NCBI GenBank assembly: GCA_025769875.1
Contig: JAGFNK010000573.1
Span: forward strand, 1-33,102
Direction: 5' to 3'
DNA length: 33,102 nucleotides
DNA from: Russula earlei
Taxonomy: Eukaryota; Basidiomycota; Agaricomycetes; Russulales; Russulaceae
In this document: piece after piece, positions 9,368 through 19,665 of the stretch
Layout: every line of letters begins with the position of its first letter
Numbering within the stretch: position 1 is the stretch's first letter
Position numbers and translations under genes: made by a program
Notes under the pieces: model-generated
Seen by the model: the letters and a program-made list of their open reading frames with translations, nothing else
The model's database searches: none
Told to the model about the DNA's origin: nothing

Positions 9368-10238
9368 AGCAAGTTGAAGTTTAGACCATGCCATCTTTCA
9401 GACCATGACAAAATACATCACGCTAGAATCAATGAAAGATGCACTGTCTAGCTGCTCTGCTCGTATTCCCCGAGTGACTGTCAACGATAAGTATTCAATG
9501 AAACCGTGCTGTCTTAGGGCATGAAAATAACCGCCATGAACTGAAGAGTTCTTCATGGTCTCACATTTACCTCAAATAGTTAACGGATCACTTCGTTAGG
9601 CCCGGAAACGTCTCGCTGGAGCTTACCCGTTCACGACCACACCGCCAAGCGCTTGGGTCACTGTGGCACCTTGCGGAGGATATTTTATGTGGTCTACTCA
9701 GTGTCGGTTGTTCCAAGGCTATGCGAGCCGTCTCAGCTCAATGCCTTTCTGGGCCCAATGACACGCTCCAAACGTCCTTTTGTTCCTCGTTTGCGACGGA
9801 ACAAGGGAAAAAGAAAAAAAGCGTTCCAATGACTGTTTGTGGATTTTTTTTTTCCTTTGACAGATACAAGCCCGACACATCAGCACAATGATGGGATGGG
9901 TGCCCCAGACACGCAAGGTGGCGTTCCTCCCCTGTTGCGTTCAGACGCTAATACTTACGCGGTCGTTGAGATCCTGTAGGTAGGCTGTTCCCAGCACTCC
10001 ACCGAGTACACGAGGCGATCCATAGCCGGCCGGGCGGAGAAAACTTTGCTCAAAGCACGCGGAGGCCACGTACCGAAAAGGTACTGAACCATAGACGCCA
10101 CCCCGCAAGCGACCCTCCAGGCCGGAGTGGGGGGGAAGCGCCCATCCCCCACGTTAAAAAGCACATCCGCATCGCCCCCCACACCTCAATTTTCCTCCGC
10201 GTCTCACTCACAGTACAACCCCAACAGATCAACGCTTC
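9368..10238. other. Intergenic region
   Basis: I see no convincing gene. Short frames here are not coherent. There are pyrimidine tracts near 9846-9856 and, closer to 10239, CT-rich sequence that may belong to the promoter of the following C2H2 gene. Confidence 0.5.
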
Positions 10239-12130
10239 ATGGATTTTGGCAACGCCAGCGACAGCGCGCTGTGGTCATATCTCGCGCCACAAGAGGACCA
10301 AACGAGCGTATGGTCCGAGATCGCGGACAATATGCAACCTGTCAACTTCGACCCGCTTCCGGGCGGCTCTGCTGTGGGCATCATCTCATCTCCCGGGCGT
10401 GTAACAGGTTATTAACCTCTCACCGTTACAGGACATCGATTGGAACGCTCTGTCAGATATTTTTGGAAGCCAACCCAATGGCGGCGGCACGTTTACCGCC
10501 ATCGATGATACCTTCCCCGCGACGTCCATCCCTTCCCCCAACTCCTTCGGTTCTGGTAGTTTCGACTATCTGAACACTGTGCGTGCACAGCGTCTTGTCG
10601 TCAATCGTCAACAATTGACTTGCCTTGTCGCGTCACAGGAATTTCATCCTCCTTGGGAGATGCCAACGCAGCGTAGGTCATTGTTCCTTTCTGTTATGGG
10701 CTTGTCTTCACGCAATCCAAAGCTTTTTCAGAAGTAGATTCTGTACCATCGTCGGCGAGCGACAATTCCTGGGCTGAACTTACCCCCGAGTCCTCCCAAC
10801 CGCCACCGGTGTTGGATAGCGTGAGCACGAATCATACGAGCGTATAGATTCCGCCTAGATTGACATGCTGGCAGGTCCCGGTTCCAAACGGATTCGTGGC
10901 ACCGGCCGCCGCTTCTCGGGTCAACTCGACCTGGCCATTGGACTTCCCGTGGCTGCTGGGTTACCCTGATAGATATCAGTGCGTAGCAGGGCCAATGCCA
11001 TCGAGCTACGGCTACGACGCAGGGTCATTTGGTCTCGCTGGGGTTGAATCTTCGTAGATATTCTCTTTTGTTCCGTGGCCTGCCTACGGGTCGACGTGAT
11101 GGCCATGACTGACGCTGCGACCTCCAGGTTTCAAGCAGGGTACGGGCAGGCCGGGCTCTACTTACCCGCCTCTGTCGCACCGGCGTCCAACCAGGACGCG
11201 TTCGTGGTGCCGCAGACCCTCCTTGGCAAACGACGTCGAGACGAGGACGATACCCTCGAAGATGCAAGCTCAGAGGCGAATAACAGCCAAGGACGACACG
11301 TGCGCCAGAAGGGCAAGGCCAAGATGGCCACTACACTCAGGGTCTTGGATGCAGGACGGTCCACAAACAGGACTCGTTACAAACCTGCCACCAGGACCCT
11401 GTCAGGATTGAATCATAAATCCGAGGTTGTGGGACGTGGAGCGGAGAGGCTCGCGACCCCGAACGCGCAAGGAATTTACCATCCATTCCTGCAGGGGCCA
11501 AATGACCAGCAGGAATCGACAAGCACAATTGCGCAGGAAGAGCTACCTTGGGTTGAGGGGGGAGAACAGGGAGCGGCGTGGCACCACACAAGCGACATGG
11601 TGCGGCAACAAGAAGCCGATAGGGCGAACGATGAGGACGGGGAGGCGGCGGAAGAGTATCGGTTCCGAATCTCAAAGCGGCTCAACGAGAGGCATCGGTC
11701 GATGCTCGAGGCCACGGCGGCCGACTGGGCACGCGGGGCTGTCCGCGCACTCAAATGCCGACTCTGCCCCGACGCCGATTTCTCAAATTGGGAGGACTAC
11801 AAGAGGCACTCCGACACGGCGGAGGCGCACCCTCGCAGCATCTCTTTTTGCGACTCGTGCGGGGATTACTTTGCGCGCGGCGACTCGCTGGTCCGGCACC
11901 GCAAGAACCCGCCGCCCGAGTGCCTCAACGTCAGCCCGGATGTGGCCGAGAACAAGCGTACGGCGACGCGGAAAGCCCACGAGGACTTTTCAGAAGATCT
12001 GGACGGGTTCTTGAACTCGGACGGAGAGGTGAGGGGACTCAGGTTTTTTTCGGAGAGAATGAAGGAAATCTACCCCAAGTCGTCGAAGAGGGGGAGCAGG
12101 CAACAGAGGCGCCTCCAAGCTTCCGAGTAG
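10239..12130 (+). CDS. C2H2-type zinc-finger protein, putative transcription factor
   Basis: Likely a nuclear DNA-binding regulator. My model from ATG 10239 has six exons: 10239-10373, 10432-10578, 10639-10672, 10732-10820, 10875-11053 and 11128-12130. Introns are 54-74 nt, all GT-AG, with branch-like TTGACTTG, TTGACATG and ATGACTGACG. It gives 528 residues without a stop. The N-terminal half is acidic and Ser/Pro-rich (activation-domain-like). A basic GKRRRDEDD patch is a possible nuclear signal. Near residues 405-456 are two fingers, CRLCPDADF...YKRH...H and CDSCGDYF...LVRHRKNPPPEC; the second ends in Cys instead of His. The tail is basic. Introns 1 and 2 use weak donors (GTGGGC, GTGCGT), so exon edges there are less certain. 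It is the one protein-coding host gene in the island without a visible break. Target genes cannot be inferred. Confidence 0.72.
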
Positions 12131-13202
12131 ATACCCTTTTTTTTTTTTTCTTCTCATCTTCTCATTTTGACGGTCCTGGAATGAGGAGAGAACTTGCGGT
12201 GGTGCACCACGGACGATTGTCGTATATACTTGTTCTTGTTGTAGTGTTCTATCATTTATATATCAGCAGCATTCGCGATCTGAGGCGGCTCTGAGTGCAC
12301 CGTGTATCCCCTTCCATCGAGCACTCCTTGCTGATTGCACCTAACACACCAACTGGAGTCGCGATTAGGAAAGGTAAAAGAGGGCGAAGGGCATATTGGG
12401 ACGGACAATCAATCGATCTGATACGTATCAGCGGCCGAATAACAGACGTTCATTTTATACGCGCGTCGGACTCGGGTTTAACACGCCTGGATCCTTCTTG
12501 CCACGCTGCCGCAACGTGAACAAGGAGTATCATATACAGGATGAGGAACGTGGACTCCGCATCGAAACGTCGAAAAAAACGTTGGCCTGTCCACAAGGGA
12601 CAACAACACGACACCCAAACGGACACTACGAGCCATTTATAACCCCAAAACCAGCACTTTTCAGCCGTGGTCACGCGCGCGGCCGCACACGCACAAGCAC
12701 CCTCGCCACAAGCCAGCCGGATCTTTTTCACAGCAGACATCGTCGACGCGTTTCTCGGTCGGAGGGGTCAGGAGGGGGAGGAGGGAACCCGCAATCGATC
12801 GGACTCGCAAAGGCGCGTCCGATTTCGGCGTCGAATTGTCCACTTGGAAGTACAAAAACAAAATATGCACGCGCCTACATCAATCCGTAAAACTTTTTGC
12901 GTCGTCCAGACTTGCTGAGCGCAGCTGTGCGTGTTGTCATTTCTCCTTCTGTTCTTTTACGCAATCGATATCAAACTTCACATCCGTGTAACGCTACCAT
13001 GGCCATGGCAGTTGATGCAAGATGCAAGGTCATAAGTGCAGAACGTACCCAGACCACCACCCACCGCCAGGTCGTCGCACATAGACCCGTCGGGTGAAGG
13101 ACTTCCTCCATTCATCATATTAATACGATCTTGGCCGCACGCACCCTACGGCGCGGCTGCCCAGTGAAAAGATACTGACATCAAGGGTACTGTACTCACT
13201 GG
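12131..13202. other. Intergenic region between convergent genes
   Basis: About 1.07 kb between the 3' ends of the C2H2 gene and the RSA3-like gene. A T-rich tract follows the C2H2 stop (12137-12150). No frame here looks coding to me and I see no repeat. Confidence 0.5.
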
Positions 13203-13943
13203 CTAGGTATCACGATGATTGCCGTTCAATACAACATCCATCTCATTTAGGTCCCCATCTTTATCCGCATGGGATGAGAACACTTCGCCGCCAGAAGCGA
13301 GCGAGTCGATCAGGAGCGCCAAGCGCGATTTGGTCATATTCGATTCCTTTGAACACGCCGGCGTGAGGGGACGCGTGTATGTATATGTAATGCAGTGAGA
13401 AGAAGGAAGGGGCAAGGGCAAAAGTGTTCGCGGGGAGGCACGCACCTGTCGGATCTATTCCAGGTCGTCGCCAAACGCGTCCGCCACGGACGCCATCCAG
13501 AACTGCCTGGACCGGTTCCGCAGCGCCTGCTCCTCCTGCCCTCGATCGCTGGAGCCCTCCGGAGGCAGAAATGGCGGCGCATCGGCCGCCGGCGGTGGCG
13601 AGGGCGGTCGACGCCTCCCGGTGGCGGCGGGGGGCTCCGGATCAGAGAAACGCCGCGCATTATTTGGGAAGGTGGCCACATGTGAGGACGGTGCGCCGAC
13701 AACGTGCGGCGCGTCGTCGTTTTCTGAATCCGACGACGAGGACAGGGACGGACGACTCGTCAGCCGAAGATGGAGATGGCGTAGCTTGCTTTTGATGAGA
13801 GGGACCCGTTGGAGGGGCGCCTTTCTCGACGCCTCATCCGATGAGGAGTCTGAAGAGTCCGAGGAAGAAGGGGAGGGGGAGGCCAAGCGCCGCTTGCGCT
13901 TTCCATTACGCTTTCGAGGTGCTGGTGGTTTAGCCGTAGACAT
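13203..13943 (-). pseudogene. RSA3: Ribosome assembly protein 3-like gene with premature TAG
   Basis: Rsa3 is a nucleolar factor for 60S ribosomal subunit assembly. Exon 1 starts at ATG 13941-13943: a basic N-terminus (RKRNGKRKRR), serine/acid-rich low complexity, then the start of the Rsa3 domain (RNRSRQFWMASVADAFGDDLE). A canonical intron (13347-13445) leads in phase into exon 2, which holds the rest of the domain (ESNMTKSRLALLIDSLASG, then GEVF) and ends at 13203. The frame across the junction is perfect except for a TAG at 13455-13457, where the family has a residue like Lys in DLE-K-IR. The TAG removes the conserved second half (about 45 residues). It may be a real nonsense mutation or a consensus error. 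Divergent with cyclin C, ATGs 108 bp apart. Confidence 0.78.
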
Positions 13944-14051
13944 CTTGCGATGCTGGTATGGTGTGGTGGTTGAGAGCTGCACCACCGGTCCGAGTCGAGC
14001 GCTGGAACATCGTCATCCTCACCTCCGAGTCAAGGCTTGCGCCATGCTCCG
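13944..14051. promoter_or_regulatory. Shared bidirectional promoter of RSA3-like and cyclin C genes
   Basis: Only 108 bp separate the two divergent start codons, so both promoters must lie here or overlap the neighbouring 5' ends. I see no TATA box. The sequence is GC-rich with TCACC/GGTGG-type inverted motifs (13956-13985). Confidence 0.45.
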
Positions 14052-15434
14052 ATGGCGACTGACTTCTAGGCAAGCTCACACAAGTAAGCCCCGTCCTCAA
14101 TGCCCTATACTCTGATCCTGTTCAAACCTTTCTCGTCGAAGCAAACGCTGGATAGTGGATCGTGCCACGCTCAAGCAAGCACGGAGCGAGGACCTTCAAT
14201 ATGTCGAGTCCGCAGAGCACATCGACTTTCTAAACATCTACTTTGCAAACCGTATGCGTCGCACATTTTCCGTTTTAGCAGCTTATGCCATGACCCCCAC
14301 CAGTCATCGCGATGTTGGGCAAACGCTTGCCGCTGCGTCAGCGTGTGATCGCCACCGCCACGGTCTTTTTCAGGCGGTTCTACGTCAAAAACTGTACTGC
14401 GAGACGGACCCCTTCATGGTGATAGCCGCGTGCTGCTACGTCGCCGCAAAGGCAGAAGAATCCCCTGTCCACATCAAGAATGTCATCTCCGAATCGCGCC
14501 AAATGTTCAGCCGTACGTAGCCGGTTTTTGGCCTTGGCTTGATTTTGCCGCCCAATCGCGCGACCAGAGGAGGGGTATGGCATCAAGAACTTCCCCTCGG
14601 ACAACTCGAAGCTTGCAGAGTTGGAGTTCTATCTCGTGAGCGACCTCGAATGTGACCTCGTCGTGTTCCATCCGTACCCCACCCTCCTCACTCTATGCGG
14701 GAGAGAAGCGGCACACGCAGACGTCTCCGAAGCAGGAGAGGTCGGGGTCGGTATCGACAACGGCCCACGATACTGGGGTTCCGGCGAGGGAAGACTTGAG
14801 CTCGGGGAAGGGCCCCTACAAACAGCTTGGCACGTCGTCATCCCCTACTCGTATCCCCCTCCTCCCCCCCCTCACTCTCCAAACCGCAAAAAAAGAAACC
14901 TGACCGAACGTTGCGCGTTCGAACTTTACTTTTTGACAGGTTCATCATCAACGACACGTACCGCTCCGAGCTCTGCCTCCTCTGCCCACCGCACATGATC
15001 GCGATCGCCGCGATCCACCTCACGCTGGTGCTGAACGACAAGACGCGCGACGCGATCCAAGCGCAATCCGCGGCGCCCGCGCCCCCTCGCCGCCGCTCCT
15101 CGCGCACGAACACGGGCAGCGCGCACCGAAAGCCCGCGCCCGTGCCGCAGCAGGACTTTGTCGGCTTCATGGCCGGCCTGCGCGTGTCGCTCCCGACCGT
15201 CGCGATGATCGCGTAGGAGATCCTCTCGCTCTACACGCTATGGGAGCGCTACTCCGATGCTGCCCCAAGTCTGGGCTCGGCGCGAGCGCCGGGGACGACG
15301 TTGTCACCCCGGCCTTCTGGACACAGCTGTTACTGCGCATGCGCGAGGCACGCCTCGCGGATCTTGCACACCCTGCGAGCGGTCAGCCCATGGCTACGAA
15401 CAAGAGACTGGGGAGGACACAGGCCGTGGGTTGA
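14052..15434 (+). pseudogene. ssn8: Cyclin C (Mediator kinase module), multiply broken
   Basis: Cyclin C partners CDK8 in the Mediator kinase module. Exons by my reading: 14052-14083, 14142-14251, 14304-14512, 14568-14829 and 14940-15434. They restore the cyclin box in order: MATDF-ASSH, KRWIVDRATLKQARSEDLQY, LGKRLPLRQRVIATATVFF, then YCETDPFMVIAACCYVAAKA, LAELEFYLVSDLECDLVVFH, FIINDTYRSELCLLCPPH and EILSLYTLWERY; the usual C-terminal LTQLLLRMR-type segment appears as FWTQLLLRMREARLADLAHP. Breaks: TAG at 14067-14069 where Trp is conserved; a missing base near the A5 run 14387-14391; TAG at 15214-15216 where Gln is expected; and a frame change at about 15265-15285. Intron 4 (14830-14939) joins Trp-Phe correctly only with a GC donor (GCACGT). 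A functional copy should exist elsewhere, unless these are sequencing errors. Confidence 0.85.
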
Positions 15435-15686
15435 TGGCCACAATCTATCCTGCCTGGGTAACAATCATCGGTCAGGGACATCACATCCGAGTCCTTGGTA
15501 ATCAAAAGAACACCTCCGTGTCATGGTGGGGCATGTATGTTAGATCAATCATTGGGTACATGTATCGTAGGTAACTGGGTTAAAGAGTCTCTCATTGTCC
15601 TTGGCATCTCAGAATCACATCTCAGAACCCTCAGCGGCGTGGGTATCCTTCAATGTCAGCAAATGGGTCCTCCGCGACAGCTGTCC

Positions 15687-16561
15687 TCATCGAATCGGTG
15701 TCCTTCTTATCCGCTTCTTCTCCGTACGCGGGTAGACCGTACGCGGGAAGACTTTTGTCGAACGGGGCTGGGGAGCCAGGAGGAGGGTCTTGTTGGTCAT
15801 GGCCACTTCGGGTAGAGTTATGGTGCTCTCGTTGCCAGCGGCATACGCAGGGCCAGTAGCATATGCAGGGGCGTAAGTTCTGGGAAGGTCATTCCGTACG
15901 GCGCCGAGTGCGGACTCTTGTCGGGCGTAGGAAAACACAAGAAAAGTGAACAAGGGCATAAAAACTACCATGGGAGATCAGATGTCCATGAAATGGAACG
16001 TCAAGGTAAGTAACGTACCGATCTTGCAAAGCAGCCAGAGAAAGAGTCGTGATCCCAGGCTTTGTGGCAAACTAAAGAGAAACAAATGGTCTAACGCCAG
16101 TATCATGACATCATTGAAAGAACACACATTGAGATGCTTGACTCGCGGTGAGTTGTTCATGGGTATCCGACCCCCAGAAGCCCCAGTGAATAAACACATC
16201 TTGGCCAGTGGCGAGTGCGGTACATTCGGAGATTAAAGCGTCCTTTATAAGACAGTGAGTCGAATCAACTCAAACGGCATCGTATATCATCACCTTGAGC
16301 ATAAAATGGACGATCGTTCGCAGAAGACCGGATGCGATGATTATCACGGTCACCACAGCGGAAAGGAAGGCGAATATGCGGATGAGAGCTAAGCGTTTCT
16401 GTACAGTTACGGAACAAGTTTTCATGAGGGAAGGTGAAGAACAAATAACGGTTAACTCACGGTGATTGTCGCGACAACACCAAAGAGAAGAACCAAGTAC
16501 GATCGTAAAGGTGGCCAACCGATTCTGGTGCTCTGGCAAAGGAAGGAATGTGAACTGCCAT
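15687..16561 (-). pseudogene. Small multi-span membrane protein gene, apparently broken
   Basis: It resembles a basidiomycete family of short four-span membrane proteins of unknown function. Coding pieces on the minus strand: 16532-16461 (SYLVLLFGVVATIT span), 16398-16294 (FAFLSAVVTVIIIASGLL span, then RTIVHFMLK), 16242-16128 (ISECTALATG...FIHWGFWGSDTHE), 16071-16019 (FCHKAWDHDSFSG), and 15964-15687 (MPLFTFLVFSYARQE span and a Pro/Ala/Tyr-rich tail ending basic). The first three introns (62, 51 and 56 nt) are GT-AG and in phase. The last junction (GTACGT donor near 16018, acceptor at 15965) leaves the frame off by one, and the third span looks shortened. No clear start codon is in frame with the first span; ATG 16559-16561 is out of frame. 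I call it probably decayed, possibly mis-sequenced. Confidence 0.5.
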
Positions 16562-16808
16562 GAAGAAGAAATGTGACAGCAAAACCTACGCGACCTATCT
16601 TGCGCTCAGCCCCTGAAAGAGCGAGATCACAGGTGTGACCCCTGGATAGATCAACTCTGCACAGTGGCCCTTTTTTTTTTTTTTTGGCCTCGTCGTGCAG
16701 GCCATTGGAGACACTGGGGAAGCTTATCGTAAAGCGTTCAAGATTGTTATATCCACTATGCTACAGATTGAAACACCCTGCATGGCGATCATAGCATGTG
16801 CCAGCCAG

Positions 16809-16893
16809 AGTTGCGTTCTTTTCGCGGTGGGTTGAGTTACCATAAAAGGCGATTTTGTTGGCAAGAGAATCGGTACATCAATTATGCATTTAA
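16809..16893 (+). repeat. MULE left terminal inverted repeat
   Basis: Begins AGTTGCGTTC and contains ACCATAAAAGGCGATTTTG at about 16839-16857. The outer third is diverged from its partner; the inner part is close to identical. Confidence 0.8.
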
Positions 16894-16959
16894 ATGTCAC
16901 CAAATCATTTTCTCAATTACATATTTAATGACTTATTTATTAGCTATTAGACAAATAAA

Positions 16960-19502
16960 TTAAATTGATACAAAAAAAGATTTTGTATTGTAAGGAACAG
17001 CAACAGTTGAGGCCGTTAGAGGCAGCGGTGCGAGTCCGAAGGGACCTGGTGCAAGGGAGGCGGCGGCATCGGAGGGAGGGGGGTTCCGAGGGAGGGATGA
17101 CGGTTCCCCGAGGGCATGCGTGCGCGCATTCGCGGCGGCAGATGTTGCATCGGGCTTGGCGCGCTTGCCCGACCGTTCGCCCCCGGCGTACGGATCATCG
17201 TGAACACGGCGGCGCTTTCCCTTAGCGACGCCGATGCTTCGCGCTGTCAATCCCCGCGCGTCGGGGAGACTGGTCCGTTGTTTTGGGCCCCGTTTGAGTT
17301 TGACACCCATACGCTCGGCTGTCTCCGTCCACGTTTTCTGATTGGGCGCAATCACTTCCTTATCAGGTAAGACCTTGGAGCCTTGAATTAAATTGATTGC
17401 GGCTGCCAAACTGTATTTGGCGGCCCGCGTGGCCTCAACAATCTCCGCTGTTTGATTAGCGTTTTCAAGCCTAGATGTGAGATCGCGCGATAATGATATG
17501 ATCTCCTGTGAGAGAGATACTAGGCTCTCCCTTGGTGTGGATGAAGAAGATGATGGGGATGGGGGGTCAGGTGATTTATTTGCACTTTCCTTTTGTGTGC
17601 TCCCCTCAGGACAGAGGTAGGGAAAGTGGATGTAGATTGCTGCAATGTGTTTGCAGAATCTAATCCGGGGATAATCTGTGCAATCACAAGTTGACTTCAT
17701 CAGATCGATTGAGTAAAACGCGCCGGAACGGGACTGTGAAGCGACGTGAAAGCAGATCTCATCGAATTGCAAGATCGAATCTTGTGAGATGCTCTCGGCA
17801 CGGGTGAAAATTATATGACGCCTGTCAGCCGCCAGGTCCCGACCATCGAGCCCGACGTTCTGCCATTCGTGCCTGTTTTGGTAATACGGCACCATGCGAC
17901 GCACTAGAACAAATAATATTCGATCGATCCGCCGATTGCGCTTGCCGTCGAGCCAATGTGATTTGAGGACATGATGATATCTAAAAAGATTGAGTCATCT
18001 TATCTTTAGATCGGGAGGATCACATACGCTTCGATCAACATGTTGGTGTCCCCTTCCTCAAAGATATGTCGATTTTTCCGGTAAACCATGGACCACATAT
18101 GCACCACAGGCATCCATTGGGACCCAAGATAGTTCACAAAAGTTTCTGGAACCTGAGGATCAGTGGAGATCTCCTCCCAGATTTGTAGAAAGTCGGCCTG
18201 ATCATCTGTATGTACCCATCTCTTGATCTTATCCCACAGATCAGGAAAATTGTTAGCATGGAAGTGTGATCGCATCGCGCGCAACACGTGCCACTTGCAA
18301 AGCCATATCCGACTTCCCGGATAGGCGATCTTGAGGGCGGCAATCTGCGCAGCATCATGATCTGTCATAATAATAGACGGCCGGACAGCCGGACTGGCAT
18401 CCCTGACCCAATGGACAAAAAAGGATATTGTGTCCTTTGTTCCATTGGATGCCAGCATCCAGGCAACAGGCACACCTATCCGGAAAGGGTAAGTGCGCTA
18501 AATTGACATTTAGTAAATATTACGCACCATGTCCCCAGTGATCGCGCGCGATCATGGTAAATAATAAGAAGTCCGGATATTGAGTAATATTATGAGTTGC
18601 ATCGATACCGATGAAGCCATTCCCGAGGCGGCGGAATGCCTCCATTTGGAAAGGGGTCTGGATGCATGATACATATGCATCCTCCTGCAGATTTGATTGA
18701 GATGGGGCACTGTGCACCCTGTCTTTGTAAAAAACATTTGTTTTTTCATCTGTAAACCTGTCCAACCAGAGCCTGGTGGAGATAGCATCCTCTGGATGCA
18801 GCCTGATAATCTCATCTTCCATTTCCCGGGCCATGCGGCTTACATCCCGGAGCGAGATGAATCGGTCTTGGCTGCCATCGGGCGATGAATCCTGAGTATC
18901 GTGTACCTTTCCATTATTAAGTTAGCGAATAAAAATAAAATAAATTCAATACAGGCACTTACTATTTCCCGTGGATCAACCTTCTTTGACAGCATGAATT
19001 TAATTTTATCACGCGCTACGCGTGACATTCGTGTGTAAGCGAGATTAGCAATTCCGATTTCATGGGAATGCTCGCTTGCATATTGTCCAAGAATGGTAGG
19101 TGCGTCCGCGTAAGACTTGATGACTATTTGGCAACGGCAACCCGTCTTCTTGATCTCGGATCTCCGTGTGCGATCGGGGTGCTTCTTTACATAACTCGAA
19201 GCTCCCCCGGATAGTTGGCGGGAGCAGACGAAAACCTTCTTTGTCCATCCCTGCCCATGCTTGGTGCTCGATGGAATCAATTCAATTGAGTGAGCCAATT
19301 CTTCTTGCTGGCGCCACGCGTCAAAATCGGCTGCTGTCGGCCATTCCATGGGGTATCCGCTGTGCTCCCGGTCATAATTGAGTCCTCCCCTCTTTCCAGA
19401 ATTGGCAGTAATCTGGAAACATTGTGTCGCAAAAGGGGCACTCGGGCCGGAATGGGTGGATGATGCGGATGGCGCGCCAATCAATCGGAAACGAGATTGC
19501 AT
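16960..19502 (-). CDS. MULE transposase with zinc-chelating N-terminus and SWIM finger
   Basis: Catalyses cut-and-paste movement of the element. It starts at ATG 19500-19502. Exons 19502-18963, 18891-18528, 18475-18028 and 17980-16960, with GT-AG introns of 71, 52 and 47 nt, give 790 residues with no stop or frame break. Residues about 80-150 hold a FAR1/WRKY-GCM1-like zinc region (VFVCSRQ...GCRCQIVIKSY...SEHSHEIG). The MULE core follows, with catalytic Asp at about 277 (GFIGIDATHN) and about 340 (IIMTDHDAAQ); the conserved LCKWHVLRAM lies just after, and the third acid should fall in the helical part that follows. A SWIM finger CDC...FCKH is at about 549-562. The C-terminus is basic, Ser/Pro-rich and likely disordered, with GKRRR and RSGKRAK nuclear-signal-like patches. 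Poly-A tracts precede the start codon on its own strand. Confidence 0.9.
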
Positions 19503-19580
19503 TTCTTTTTTTTTTTGGTAGGGGGAAAATGGTAAGGAGTTATCTTATTATTAACCCACTTATATAACTAAATTACATCC

Positions 19581-19665
19581 GTTAACGCGTGATTGAAGTC
19601 CCGACTCTCTTGCCGACACAATCGCCTTTTATGGTAATTCAACATGCTGCAAAATGTCAAAGACT
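19581..19665 (-). repeat. MULE right terminal inverted repeat
   Basis: Reverse complement begins AGTCTTTGAC and contains ACCATAAAAGGCGATTGTG. It is followed directly by the second GCCAGCCAG duplication. Confidence 0.8.

Larger units (their letters stand above)
16809..19665. mobile_element. Complete Mutator-like element (MULE), 2857 bp
   Basis: It is flanked by the perfect 9-bp duplication GCCAGCCAG (16800-16808 and 19666-19674), the size expected of MULEs (8-11 bp). The ends start AGT..., and about 85-bp terminal inverted repeats are best conserved from the 34th base inward (ATAAAAGGCGATT..GT.GGCAAGAGA). One minus-strand transposase gene fills most of the interior and reads without a break. 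The exact duplication and intact gene suggest a recent, possibly autonomous copy, although the outer 33 bp of the two ends match at only about 20 positions. Confidence 0.9.

Noticed and set aside
11427..12014. Plus-strand 195-codon frame overlapping the C2H2 gene
   Set aside because: Extreme Arg/Thr content and no motif; the overlapping frame contains the zinc fingers.
12295..12890. Plus-strand 164-codon frame in the intergenic region
   Set aside because: Low-complexity composition, no motif, no convincing splice partners.
13395..13795. Plus-strand frames of about 96-164 codons opposite the RSA3-like gene
   Set aside because: They are Arg/Pro-rich shadows of a GC-rich coding strand; the minus strand has a recognised domain and a phased intron.
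13203..15434. TAG recoded as an amino acid in this organism
   Set aside because: The three sites would need Lys, Trp and Gln, and genes here (C2H2) end in TAG; mutation or sequence error is simpler.
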